In this document: positions 49,535 through 61,541 of the stretch, in pieces | Numbering within the stretch: position 1 is the first letter of the stretch | Layout: every line of letters starts with the position of its first letter | DNA from: Mactra quadrangularis | Taxonomy: Eukaryota > Mollusca > Bivalvia > Venerida > Mactridae | Assembly: GCA_025267735.1 (NCBI GenBank) | Contig: CM046301.1 | Location: forward strand, 12,522,190 to 12,586,189 | Direction of reading: 5' to 3' | DNA: 64,000 nucleotides | Program-made: the position numbers and the translations under genes | The notes under the pieces: generated by a model | Told to the model about the DNA's origin: nothing | Database searches by the model: none | Seen by the model: the letters and a program-made list of their open reading frames with translations, nothing else

Positions 49535-49811
49535 AAATGCTCAAATGCGACAAAAAACTTGTTCACATGCTCATAACCAAGAGTCCGTAAGAACTGTTAG
49601 AAACTGGTTGAAAGTTAAATGATTATTAAATTATAATCAAAGACATGGATTTCTATTGTAATTTTGCTTACTTATTTACTGTTTAAATTATATGTGTTAT
49701 ACTCATTAGCCTTTTAAGCCTAGTTGGTAGAGTATCTGACTTGATAAATGGAGATTGCTGATTTGAGCCCCATATCAGTTATCTATCTTTTACTCGTACA
49801 TGTATTACACA

Positions 49812-50095
49812 GAAAGTAAGTTTAAATTACAATGTATGCTAATTAATTTTAGCTCAATTTTGAAAGATGATCTTAAAGCATACTATATTATCAAACACTT
49901 TTTAGCCTGCTTCCTGGTCCTCCAATTCTAAGCTAGAAAGACACTTTATTGTATTGTATTCCTTAAGCAATAAAGTAACACAATAAAGTAACTTTACAGA
50001 TGAGATTTGAACCAATGCGAAAATGGCTATCCAACAATTACTTATCATCCAACCACTCAGCCAGTCTGACTCCATATTACATTCAAAGCCATCCA
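49812..50095 (-). mobile_element. tRNA(Ser/Leu)-like SINE, family C, copy 2
   Basis: Minus strand head ACTGGCTGAGTGGTTGGATG and CATTGGTTCAAATCTCATC; the body includes GGACCAGGAAGCAGGC, and the tail is GAGCTAAAATTAATTAGC. A second decayed tRNA-like head (CCTAGTTGGTAGAGTATCTG ... TGATTTGAGCCCC, 49722-49771) lies just upstream on the plus strand. Confidence 0.55.
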
Positions 50096-52199
50096 TTCCG
50101 ATGGTACGAAGAAATGATTTGATTGGTTGCTATGTGCATGGAAAACCCACCTTATACCCTGGTTCAGTCACTCTTAGTTTTTGTTTTTTATTGTTTATGC
50201 AATTTTTAGGTGCTAAGTATAAGGTTTTGATTATTTGTTTATTGCTTGTAAAAGTATTTTCATTTTGCATTGTTGTTTTGGTATACAAATAGGTTTAATA
50301 AAATTTGTATAATTGATACTGTTGTAGTTTCTACTTACCTTATTTTCTTTTTTTGGATGGCTTTAAATTCTGATGCAAGATTCATCATAACATTGTTCAC
50401 TTTTGAGTCAAGTCTTTGAATATAGCTACCGAACCATGAACAGAATCCATACAAATTGCTGTTGATCCAGTGACATTTAGAAAGTTAGTGTTCTGAAGTC
50501 CACAATGTTTTTACAGCCACCATATTTCCATAATAGTTAAAAATCACAATTTGCTGTGATATTGTTTATTTGATTTAAAGAAATATAATTAAAAAAGACA
50601 GCATATTTTAACACATTGCTAAGAATGTGTAAGGACCAGTAAAGGTTCATTACGTCAACTGAAATATTCCATATATATTTTAGGCCTCAACAATTGATTT
50701 TTGTTCTATGGATTTGGTCACACCTTAATTTTGACGGGTTTTTACAAAAAAATATTTTTATTTCCTCGCTCATAAAAATTTTGTCAAATCGCTATATAAA
50801 GCAAGTGAATAGACTTTTTAAAATTTTTTTCTTCACTCGCTCGTCCCATTTGCTTTCCAGAAAAATCCTTAGAACACATGATCAACTTGTTTTGGCCTTA
50901 TAGTGCTAATGAAAGTTAGTTGTTTAGACTGTTCGATTCATATCATCATAAAATTTCTGTACTGATCAAACAAAATAAAGCAATAGGTCAGCTGATAACC
51001 AGACTACATCATTCTTACGTTTATATATGTGTTGTAAGACTAAAGTTTTCACTGGCCCACTGTCAAGAGTCTTCAAGATAATGAAAAGATGGCTTTTGGT
51101 TGGGTATCTTACCAATGCCACACTGAGGTAATTCCAATCTCTTTAATTCTAATGTTCAGTAACCCTTTGCCAGAGATCTATTTCTCTGACCTTCAGCCCC
51201 TCTCATGTCCAGTGTTGCCTGTAGACTACCTTGTTGAAAAGTTAAAGTAATTTAACATAATTCACAAAGTCAGTGAACTGTCAGGGAATTATAGTCAGAA
51301 AAAAAGTACTTCATATTCGTAACTCGATTTTGTGAGGTTTTCCAGCTGAATACGATTTGCTTGTAGGCCTACTGGATACATCTGTGCAGCACAAAGTTAT
51401 TTTACATTTGCTGATGTAAGCATCACAGTTAAAATTCTGTTTTGTGTACACAATTTTATTTCAACTTTGTTTCGCATGAGTACACCAGGTACAAAAAACG
51501 TTTTTCAGCTGGTAAAACCCATCAACTTGAGTCCTGAATCAAATCTAGTGCATACCATAAGTCAGTGAAAAGTCAAGAGTAAAGAACATAGTAATTTAAT
51601 TTCTAATAGAATGCTATGATGTTCCAAATTACATATATAACATAGGCAGTCTTCAAGTGTTAAAGAACCAATTGTAGTCTAGGTTGAAGTAAAATAGGTT
51701 TTTACTTATTTTTAATATAAATCAAGTGAAAGTCTTCAAAAAACAATTTTTTATTGATATAACCTCAACTTCTGAGATTTTTCAGTGAAATATGGTTGAC
51801 AGCAGTGATAGGGACTTTGCCTACTGTCTTTCGAATGAAATAATGTTAGGTAAATAAAGCCAAAAGTTTTGTTAACAAGTTCCTGACATCCCACTTTGTT
51901 TTCTGACATCCCTACTTTACTCATAACATGTATTTTACATGATGAATTCTTACTGTATCAAAACATAAACACAAAAATGTCTTGTATGAATAATAATGAC
52001 ACTTTGTAAACATTTTACAATAACAGTAAATTTTACATACAGTGAAGTTGCTAAGTATGTTCACACGCAATAAGAGCACTAGCATACAGCATAATGTTCT
52101 TTAAAATGTATACATCTAAACCATTCTAAATCACAGATGATTTTCTTATACGAGTCAAAATGTTCAGCAAACAAACTTGTTTATCAAGTTAGAACAAAA
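50096..52199 (-). other. Unassigned stretch, including the 3' flank of the RING-UBL-TerD gene
   Basis: No gene or bordered repeat recognised. A minus-strand AATAAA near 51749 is the nearest clear candidate poly(A) signal downstream of the stop at 52200. The interval 48208-48835 is likewise unassigned. Confidence 0.4.
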
Positions 52200-55100
52200 T
52201 TAATATCCTTGCTTAATCAGAGAAATTATAGTGTTTTTGATTGGATCATAATTTCTAGCATTTCCTGCTGATAGTTTACCTGATTCAAATATTTCCCATC
52301 CTCCATGAGAGTTTCGAGACATGGAACACATCACAACGGCTTGTGAAGCATGTGCATGTTGGAATGTTGTTTTACACAAGTCTTTCTCAGGCTTAGACTT
52401 TTCATAGAATTTTAAGCTAGGATTTGGATACCTAGAAATATCTGGTGAGCGCCAAGCACTCAATGTGAAGAACAGATGTGTAATATTGCCCGGAATATCT
52501 TGTATTCGTATGTTTATAGTATGATGACCTATCTTGTTAATATCATCCATGACGTCACCTGAGTGGATAACGCCACTATTTGATAACATAGCCCTACTTC
52601 GAAAGTCACATACCTCAATAAATGATGTCCCGCCAAACATAAGACATGAGGCATCTAAATAATCTACTCTATTCAATGGATATCCCCAATACAAGTCAAA
52701 CACAACATCATTTAAATCTTTTGGAATGGCATACAACAATACAACTAAACATATTGTTGAATTTGGTTTAACTTGAAAATCTACAAGTCGAGACTTCTGA
52801 TGATTGATATAGTCCTGAAATGAAAGTCAGTTAGTTTAAATTTATGCACACCCTCTGTTAGCATACAATATGCAAGTACATTGTAATTGGTTAAATCAAC
52901 ACAGCTACCTCATAGATTGAATGAAGCAGAAATTATATGATCCATAATGAAACTATAAAAAATAGCTCAGTGAGTTGCCAAAAAACAGAGTGAGCTAAAG
53001 TTACTCTATGTAAACATGTGTATTATATATACATTGTATTATTTTCATAATTCATTGCACTTTGAAGATGCCAAATGTAAAATTGCATTCAATAGGACTT
53101 TTAAGTCATTCGATTTCTGGTCCCAGTTATCATGGCAATGCTAGATGTGGATCGAGTAGACAGGGCAAATAAAATCTGATTTTGGCTTCTTTCACCTTAA
53201 ATTTGCATCTTATTCAGTTATATTTTCATAAAACGAGGTCTTAAGTACAAGTACTTAGCAAAGGCTGAAAACAAACGTGTCAAAGGTGGCAAGAGTCAAA
53301 GCGTGAGAAGTTTTTTCCAAGGGGCAGTTGTCCCTAGCAGGGGATGCCCCCAACTCCCAGAAGCCAACGGTGTAGTCTCGATGACTTTCGTGAAAATATG
53401 ATCATAATCATTGCATGCTGAGCCGACTTATTATTTCTTGCATTACATTTATTGTGTCAGTTTCTTTGCAACATTGTTCACAGCGAGTGACGTCACTATT
53501 CAATCTTCAAGATTAACTAGAACTGCCACCAGTGGCGAAAATACCCCCGCAACGGCAACATTTCAAGATAAAAGCAAGTCAACATTGTGGAAGTCCAAAA
53601 GGGTAAATGTTGTAAGAAGCATAAAAACCATTAAAAGAATAGGATGCAAATATCAAATTGGAAATAAACAGCAAATTACGGTGTAATTCACTATAGATTT
53701 ATGAAAAAGCAAAATGAACAGAGTTGTCATATTTCAAATGATTTTTACATGAAAATGAACACCATTTGGTCATTATGAATGTAAAGTGGAACAACAGACA
53801 AAGAGTGATCACATTAAAACTCATCATGAGTATGTTGTAACCAGATGAGCAAAATGTAGAATGTGTTTGTAATTTTTTGATAAATAAGTAAAAAATAAGG
53901 CAATTGTAAAAATGGTAGTCAGCAATGTACACAATATAAATCAAACAATTAGTATTTACAATATCTTGTATCAAGAATTTCACAAATACCCCATAAGAAA
54001 GCTTAAATTACCGATCATTATTTTCACAGTAGTAAAGTTAAAATAATATCTAAAATCTCATGTATAGGTCGTTTGCGTTAAAGCTGGACCCCTAAAATCA
54101 TGAAATATCTCAATAACTATCGGATGGAATTAACTCAAATTTTGTATGTTATCATAACTAGCATTTTCCTTCTAAAATCCAAAATTTCAGAATTTTTCTT
54201 TAATTACATAACATACTTCCCATAGACATGCAATGCAAATTTTGAAGCCAAAAAGAGACTTTTGTTAAATGGGTATGTTCCATAATCAGAACAGCCACAT
54301 AACAGTAGATACAAAATAATAGCTAAATATGAGGCCCGGTTAGAAATTTTATTTGATAACTAAGTATAACAGTATATACAAACTCAAATATCATCATCAC
54401 TGTCGTCTGTATCGTCAAAATATATACATATTCTACACGTACGATTTTAAAGACGGGCCTCTGCTTTACAATTCAGTAGACCGTCGAGTGTTTATTTAAG
54501 CGACAAATTTACAGTAAACGCACGAGACTTTGTATAAATACACTGGAAGTATGACAATGTTATAATCAGAACAGCTTTTTCGGCGTAGCTGTCTAAGCTG
54601 GATTTTGACCTACATTTCTGTATAATGACGTCTGTCTGGGGATTTCGGAAATCCGCCGTTCTATTGGATGATTTTATAAGCACTGAAAATGACGTACGGG
54701 GGAAACAGAGAAAATCCCCTCTTCGATTGGATGGCCCTGACACGCGCGAAAAAATAAAGGCCACACTATTGTAATGCAGTGTTTTACGAAATTTTGCTTC
54801 GTTCGTAGATTATTTTTTTTGGGTAGACTTCTATTGCTTTCCAAAGTGTTTTTTATATTGTAACAATAAAAAGTTACGTGTCAAACACAATATTTTATGG
54901 GTAAAATGAATTACGTCTCCAGATGTGAACCGGTTTCTAGTAAAAAGTCTGACATATTACCCAATAATTATTAAGTAAGCCTCACTACGTCCAGTTTCCG
55001 GGGTTTACACTTTGAGAGTCACAGCTCCACATCTATACTAATAAATTTGTGAGTTTCCTGTTTTGTGGAAGAAACTGCGCAGCTTTAAATAAATCTTTTG

Positions 55101-58100
55101 TTTGTCGCTGGAGCACAAATATACCGGCATATCAAGTTGACAATTCTTTTTTGACAAAGCCTCTTGATATTTGCAAAAACTGCCAAAAATCAACAAAAAA
55201 ATGGGGGGGGGGGTTGTGTCTAAAAATAGATAAAAAAAATAGACACGTCAAACCAAACTCCCCGCAGCGGTTATCTCCCTTTATCAAATCAATAATTAAG
55301 TAGGTTTTTTTCCCAAATACCTATCTTCGTCAAGTTTCGTAATTGCTATTTTAAGAAATTTTCACCACGTGACGTGGGATTTTCCAGAAGTCATAGGGTA
55401 ACGCATTTTCCGAAAATGGCGAAACCAGACGCTCTACAGCGTGATCGTAGTTAGTTATCGTAAAAATAATGGTTTATCGACATAAAAACAATGAAAAGCC
55501 GTAGTGGATCATAACTTTTGCGTTGATTCTGTTTGTACAGGTGTAAAATACATTTTTTTTTCATCTTTTTTGCGATGTAAATTGGGTATGACTGAAACAC
55601 GAAATGGAGATTTTGAGGCGAAATGGACGAAATGGAGAATTTGGGGCAAAATGGGGTTTTGATTGTTTAATCTATTTTGTGTACTGAAAATGAACAAAGG
55701 TAAAATAAACTACACAAATATCGATATACTGGAAAGAATGTTTAACTTATATTGATTTATTGCCGAATTCCCACAAATAATCGTACCAAAGTCAGCATAT
55801 AAAGACAAAATCGTTGCACATTTTCTGTTTTTAATATCATCATATTCTAATTATAAAAAACCAATACAATCAACAGCATAATTTGAAAGCTAAGGCACAT
55901 AATATGCCAACATTACTAACTCTAGTGTCCAACTGTTAGTGCAAAAAACGACAACAGCAGAAAACATAGCTGGTACAAGTTTAATCCCCAAATAGTCCCC
56001 TCAAGCTTGCCAAAAAGCAATGGAGAGAAGGTTTTTATATGATAATGCAGAGTTTAACATACATTTTCCATCTCAAATACCAATTTTAGATGATATATTT
56101 GTATAAAGTAGTATTATTTGTAATTGACCATTTTGACGTTTCAGTACAGTAATCTAATACAAATTCTTATAAAAAATTTTAGAAACGGTAAAATTTCTTA
56201 AATTTTTCATTATATGGGCAGTTAATACTGCAGAAAATTTTAAAACTAGTTGCATGTGTCTAACTAACTTCTAACTTGAGATATTTGCTTTTAAAGATAG
56301 GGTAATTTTTTAACATTCTCAAAAACTCGGATTTTTGCTTGGGGGTACATGTATGCAAATCTCTGTATTTTTATATGTATTTGTCCAAAGTGTAACCTGG
56401 TTGCTCTGATTTGTCATTACATGACTGTATAACAAGAAAATGGATTAAAACTTGGAAATAAAACAGCAGAATTTGAAAAAAAAGTTCTTTCACTTTTTGT
56501 CCCAGCACAATTTACGGTCTTTCTAAAAATGAAGGGTCACGTTATAAAAATGCACATAACTTAAGTTACAGACGGTAAATTTCTTTAAAATTTCAGCATT
56601 CAATGTCTTTAATAGTACAGATCAAGAAACAATATCAGTATAAGAATTGTGGAAGGTCAACATTACAGTTCCAGAACCTTAAGAATAAATTCATAATTTT
56701 TGTTTTGTAGCATTAATGAATAGGTTTTCACAATGCAATTCTCAAAAATCTTCTTGTCTGAAACTACAAGGCCTAGAGCTTTCATATTTGGTATATAACA
56801 TCATCTAGAGGTCCTCCATCACAGTTGTTCAAATTATGCCCCTGCGTCAAAATTGACCCCACCCCATGAATCACAATATTACATTGAATTATATAAGGAA
56901 AAGTTCAAACAACATCTTCTCTTGAACCGCTTATGATAATTTGCCCAAACTCAACAGGAGTGGTCCGTGGGTGGTTCCCTACCAAAATTGTTCAAATAGG
57001 TCTGATTGGTTGGATAAGTAGGTCACTGGGTCAAAAAAATAGGTTTTAACATTAGTGGTCCTCTGTAAATGGCTCTTCTGTTACCTTTGACCTTTTCCTC
57101 AGGTGAGCACACTTGTTTTTAAATCGACGCCGTTTGTCTTTTTTTAAAGACATTTCTTGTTTTACCTCCCGTCGGATTTTTTATAAAAAATTCTAAATAT
57201 TTTGCATTATACCTTATGGAAAACTTTTTTATTTATCTATTAAAAATTCTGAAAATTTAAATCCTAGAAGGAAAAATTGAAATAAAATTGCATTAAAAGT
57301 TTTAGCAAAATCGTTGTTATAGTTTAAAAGATATTTACGGCAAATAGGGGTCCAGCATTAACGCAAACGACCTATAGCTATAACGAAATAAGATGTTTTC
57401 TTCTCAACATTACAGAAAAAATCTAGATGGCTATTAGTTGGTCCATTGAAATACATAAAAAATAATACATATAAAAATTTCATCAACAAGAATTTGTCAG
57501 CACAATTTTATCAAAATGAGGTGAGAAAAAAGATGTTTGCTGTACAAGATATTAGAAAATTCAACATGGCTGCCAGTCAGCCATTTTGAATTCCACTTAA
57601 GAAAATGCCAAGCACATCAACTTAAACAATTGCTAACTTTCTCAAAGTCTGTAAAAAAATTATCAAATCATTTGCTTTTTAAAAAGAAAAACTCAGAATG
57701 GCTGCCAATCAGCCATAATGAATTTGATAAAATATCAATACATCAAAAAAAGTTCAAAAATAAGAATTTGATAAAAATAGCAGTACATAATGGACTTCAG
57801 CAATTCAAAATGGCAAACAATGTGGAATAATGCTATATTCAATAAGTTACATGACATAAAGCCATAAACCCTTGATTCATCTTCGTCAATAATATTTGCT
57901 AATCAATGAGATAAATAGTTACTAGGAGATGTAGTATTGGTCATACTATATTAACACATTCATACCTTCTCAAAAGAAAGAAAGCACCTTGACTGCCAGG
58001 ATCTTAAATACATCCGTGACAAACATTTTAAAGTTAACTCACTTAAAGAACTTATTGAGTCTTTACCATCATATTTTCTAATCGCCGAGATCAAGTAGTG

Positions 58101-61100
58101 ATTTCGCGATGTAGAATTGGTCATACCAGATTAACACATTCATACCTTCTCACAAGAGAGGAAGCACCTAAATGTAAACCCTGTGATGAGCATTTCTATG
58201 TCAAACACGTTCTCCTTGACTGTCAGGATCTTAAAGACATCCGTGACAAACATTTTAAAGTTAACTCACTTAAAGAACTTTTTGAGTCTGTACCATCATA
58301 TGCGATACTTAACTTTTTGAAGGAAATAAATGTATATAATAAGATATAGAGCTTTACATCATTAATATCGTTTTAATAAATAGTGTCATTGATTGCTTTC
58401 GGCGCGATATGACCTTTTTGTGTTGGTGCGCCGTAAAACCAAAACAAAACCAAACCTGAAGGAAATAAATGTTTATCATAAAATATAGGACGTAAAATCT
58501 TCATTATCTATTGAAGTAATAGTATCATCAATTGTTTTCGGCGTAAAATGACCTTTTTGCATTAATAAGCCGTAAAATCCAATTAATCAATCAATAAATC
58601 AATCAGACTTCAGCAAGAAGAAATTGGTAATGAAATAAGCTTACTATACAGTTATTTAAACAAAGTCAAAATGGCTGCTAGTCTGCCATAATGAATTTGT
58701 ATCCAGAGTAAATCCATGTACGAGTCAACTACATCAATAAAGACTTTGGAGCGAAATTTGGCTAAAATTGAGTAAAAAAAAACCCACATACATGTACTAT
58801 ACAGTAATTTAAATAAAAATTCAAAATGGCTGCCAGTCAGCCATATTGAATATAAATTGATGAAGAATAGTCATACTGATCAACTGTATCAGTGAGACCT
58901 TGTATGCAATTTCTTTTCAAAATATGTATGGTAATAAGTCAATATAAGACTGTATTAATTCTGAAAAAAGGATGACAGCCAGTCCGCCATTTTGAATTGG
59001 AATTGAGTTAAAGTGTATGTACACATCAACTGTGAACGCCTGTGCAAAATTCTATCTAAATTAGTTAAGAAAACATCTGTTGAGAAAAAAGCATACTGTA
59101 ATTAAACTAAAAAAAAGATGGCTGCAAGTCGGCCATTTTGAATTGGAATTGATATAACATGCATATAAAAATCAACTGTAAACGCCTGTGCAAATTCTAT
59201 AAAATAAGATAAGAAAAAAATCTATTGAGAAAAAAAGCAAACTATACATCTATCTAATTAGATTTAAAATATATAACACAATTATTTTAAACAAGTGAGG
59301 TTTGTTTCCATAGTTAACATGAGTTTTGTATACACCATTAAATCATGGTATATAACAGCTTCTATTCTAATACATTAAGAAATAAACATACTACAAATGT
59401 ATTAATTTTTTGGGACAGACCAACCAACCAACCAACCAACCAACCACCAGGGTGATTCCAGTATACCCCCGAAAACTTCGTTTGCGGGGGTATAACAAGA
59501 ACAGCTGACATTCGTTCCTCACAGCAAGCTTTTGCTCAAGATTGGTCACGTCGGTAATAATATATGGATATTTCAATAGTGCAGATTAAAAAGATGTTTT
59601 AGTATCTTATGAGTTTGCGTGAGAAGTTGAATTCTGGGCGTAAGAGCATGATTTCCGTTCTGAATGCGTGGGACTTAGGTACGTGAAAATATGTTATCTC
59701 GCCACCATTTTGGTCATTTCTCTGCACTCTATGACCTAAATTTCCACCCGAGACATACATTTTCATTGAGGAGGGGTACGAAAAATGACGAATTTTAAAG
59801 CAAATTCCCTTGAGTGAAATTCACTAAATCCAATTAAAAGCACCAATTTCAAGTCATGTATACATGTGACAGCTATTTGAAGGACGATTAAACGTGTTAA
59901 AATAGAAGACTGACCAGTAAAGAGTTAATTTCTATAAAATGTACTTACAGAAAGCACTACGTCACCATACAACAACTTCTGTTTTTCAAATTCAATTCCT
60001 TTGTTCATTTCTATTTCCTTCTTCAATCGTAAAATAGTCATGTTTGCATTGTAGCTAAGAGTGATGCTTTCTCCAGTCAAAAGAGTAATAGTAAGGGTAC
60101 CAGACATTAGCATAGGATGAACTTTACCAGGAGAAGCGTCTTCCTCTTCGACATCGTAATGTTTGAACATGTTCTTCAGAATACAGTTAAACCGTTTCAA
60201 TTTTGGATTATCTTTCTCTACATTAACATCACATCCTGGGTAAGGACATTTTGATGTTTCTTCCACACCATTAACCACACACTAGAATACAAAACATGCA
60301 GTCCTGAACCATAGGAGCTTGACATTTTATATCACGAAACGAAAATTCCCCTCCTACATATAATAAAAAACGTATAGGAGGGGATTTTTCGTAGTCTGAT
60401 ATAAAATGTCAAGCTCCAGTGCAGGAATGTATAACTAACTGAACCTCAAAACTTTCTATGAACGCTTTTTATGTCTTTTAAGGTTGAAAACTTAAACCCC
60501 AAGTCTTGAGTTAAGTGAAGAAACTGAAAATATTTTAGAAAAACCACATACAAGCAAATTCTAAATGTCCCTTTCAGAGTTTTAGTAATATAACGGCAAG
60601 AAGTGTTATCATCTTATTATAAAGTCTTCAAGTGTTTTAAGATTTTTCGAATACTCCAAAATAAATTAATGGTTTAATGACAGTTCTAAACGCTAGTTAC
60701 AAATATTTTTAATAAAAAAAACACTCTAAGTTCAAGGGGAGATAATTCTGAAAAAATGTATTTGGGGTTATGAACCTTGTCACATGAGATGTGGTTGATA
60801 ATAAGGAACATATATTTTAAGTTTGCAGTCAATATCTAAAGAAATAAAACAGTTGCAGTAAAAACAAACATTTTTTAAAGAAAACTCTAAGTTTAAGGGG
60901 AAATAATTCTGAAAAAAATGTATTTAGAATTATGATCCTTGTCACACGTGTTGTGGTTGATAATAAGGAACATATATTTATTCATTTTGAAATTGATACC
61001 TTTAGAAATAAAAAAAGTTATAGTAAACAATATTCTACTGCACAAAAACTTTAATCAGAAATATGGACGCCGACGTCGACGCTAGGGCGAGTAGGAGAGA

Positions 61101-61254
61101 TCTCCATTTACTTCGCAAAGTCGAGCTAAAATGGTAATACAATATTAACTCATACCCTTAAACATATTAAAGCTGGGTGTTCACATTCCTCAGTAATATT
61201 TTCAGAAGCAAATTCATTCGGTAATTTTTCTACTTTACACTTCCTACAATCCAT
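52200..61254 (-). CDS. RING-like / ubiquitin-like / TerD multidomain protein, three coding exons
   Basis: Seen: exons 61254-61156, 60281-59949 and 52814-52200, all phase 0 with GT-AG borders (the first exon also has an acceptor at 61259, so an untranslated exon lies upstream). Length is about 348 residues. N-terminus: C3, C6, C24, H26, C31, C34, C45, C50, a C3HC4 cross-brace order typical of RING fingers, though H-x4-C and the last C-x4-C spacings are unusual. Residues about 95-172 form a ubiquitin-like fold (KKEIEMNKGIEFEKQKLLYG ... KPNSTICLVVLL), split between exons 2 and 3. Residues about 178-348 resemble TerD/TerE: YLDASCLMF for the bacterial DLDAS core, HSGDVMDD for HTGDN, then the IxIxDIPGNI.HLFFTLSAW strand pair. 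Bacterial TerD binds calcium and acts in tellurite and general stress responses. Inference: a cytosolic stress or ubiquitin-pathway adaptor. There is no diglycine end on the ubiquitin-like part, so it is not a conjugated modifier. Confidence 0.85.
54065..57374. mobile_element. TA-flanked inverted-repeat element, long form (3.3 kb), with nested Helitron piece
   Basis: Same TAGGTCGTTTGCGTTAA termini and TA flanks (54063-54064, 57375-57376) as the 799-bp element, with matching subterminal sequence for about 500 bp on the left. The middle (about 54590-57130) is unlike the short form and holds a Helitron-like piece (55032-55290) and otherwise no recognisable gene. No intact transposase was seen. 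It lies in intron 2 of the RING-UBL-TerD gene. Confidence 0.75.
55032..55290 (+). mobile_element. Truncated Helitron copy inside a TIR element
   Basis: Starts A|TCTATACTAATAAATTTG and follows the 31463-31755 Helitron (in reverse) to about CCCCGCAGCGGTTATCTCCC, then diverges. The 3' hairpin and CTAG are missing. Confidence 0.65.
57380..59494 (+). mobile_element. Tandem-repeat element with CCAA microsatellite, interrupted by LINE tails
   Basis: A roughly 150-bp unit marked by ATGGCTGCCAGTCAGCCAT recurs, diverged, near 57560, 57697, 58671, 58825, 58975 and 59117. A CCAA microsatellite (59418-59447) and a hairpin end (TATACCCCCG ... GCGGGGGTATA, 59462-59494) follow, so the plan is pearl-like. 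LINE tail fragments occupy about 57880-58610. The left terminus was not found. Confidence 0.55.
57880..58610 (+). pseudogene. LINE C-terminal fragments, tandemly repeated
   Basis: The frame 58098-58349 encodes RIGHTRLTHSYLLTREEAPK, then C-x2-C, KHVLLDC and a stop, the C-terminal zinc-knuckle region of RNase-H-bearing non-LTR elements. A shorter, broken copy precedes it (57910-58080). Two 3' tails follow, the first ending in AAAACCAAAACAAAACC and the second in an AATC/AATA repeat (58579-58603), so at least two 5'-truncated insertions lie here. They break the 57380-59494 tandem element. Confidence 0.65.
59560..59927. mobile_element. Decayed piggyBac-like MITE relative
   Basis: The right end GACCAGTAAAGAGTTAA and inner CTTGAGTGAAATTCACTAAA match the 47743 family; the left end is not clear. 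It lies 21 bases downstream of the donor of exon 2 of the RING-UBL-TerD gene. Confidence 0.45.
60309..60421. mobile_element. Hairpin MITE, same family, copy 2
   Basis: AGGAGCTTGACATTTTATAT ... ATATAAAATGTCAAGCTCC with inner AATTCCCCTCCTA arms, 26 bases upstream of the acceptor of exon 2 (60282) of the RING-UBL-TerD gene. A lone half end (ATATAAAATGTCAAGCTCCT) occurs at 62050-62069. Confidence 0.75.
60714..61140 (+). mobile_element. Two-unit tandem-repeat element (pearl-like)
   Basis: Two diverged units of about 170 bp share CTCTAAGTT(C/T)AAGGGGA and GTGGTTGATAATAAGGAAC. They are followed by GACGCCGACGTCGACGCTAG and a terminal hairpin region (CTTCGCAAAGTCGAGCTAAA). It lies in intron 1 of the RING-UBL-TerD gene, ending 16 bases from the exon 1 donor at 61155. 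Confidence 0.5.
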
Positions 61255-61334
61255 GATTCTGAAATTGTAAATTATAAGCTCAAACAGGAAGCAAAAGAGA
61301 ACATATATACATATAAAGTACCGATAACTTTCCT

Positions 61335-61541
61335 TGACCCTTGTCTATAACCAGTACTCACCTACCCTTCCACAAGGCTGGAAACTTCTCCATATTATCT
61401 AATCAATGGAGGTAAATTGACATTATTGTCAAATTTTCATGGAAGGGTATAGCCTCCCCGGGTGGGATTCGAACCCCGTGACCCCTTCGGGACACGAGAT
61501 TCCGAATCCCGGCGCGCTACCAACTGCGCCACTGACCCTAT
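61335..61541 (-). mobile_element. tRNA-headed SINE with intact A and B boxes, family D
   Basis: Minus strand GGGTCAGTGGCGCAGTTGGT (A box TGGCGCAGTTGG) and GGGGTTCGAATCCCACC (B box GGTTCGAATCC) at tRNA spacing, followed by an unrelated body to about 61335. The head does not close into a complete cloverleaf acceptor stem followed by a terminator, so it is a SINE and not a tRNA gene. It lies just upstream of the first coding exon of the RING-UBL-TerD gene. Confidence 0.7.

Larger units (their letters stand above)
52815..59948 (-). other. Intron 2 of the RING-UBL-TerD gene, 7.1 kb, transposon-filled
   Basis: The intron interrupts the ubiquitin-like domain. It contains a 3.3 kb inverted-repeat element (54065-57374), a tandem-repeat element (57380-59494) broken by LINE tails, and piggyBac-MITE-like remnants at about 53095-53340 and 59560-59927. 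No host exon is visible in it. The intervals 52830-53090 and 53340-54060 show nothing recognisable. Confidence 0.7.

Noticed and set aside
53411..53686. Small plus-strand frame in intron 2 of the RING-UBL-TerD gene
   Set aside because: No family signature, no splice partners, and it lies beside a piggyBac-MITE-like remnant.
54590..54780. Possible host exon in the GC-richer middle of the 3.3-kb element
   Set aside because: The frame (54492-54764, minus) lacks splice sites in phase with neighbours and shows no recognisable domain.
57537..57830. 97-codon frame with SHFEFH/SHNEFD repeats
   Set aside because: It spans two units of the ATGGCTGCC tandem repeat, and the peptide repeat mirrors the DNA repeat.
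61459..61541. tRNA gene on the minus strand
   Set aside because: A and B boxes are good, but the sequence runs on into a repeat body, the acceptor stem does not close convincingly and no terminator follows directly. It is called a SINE head instead.
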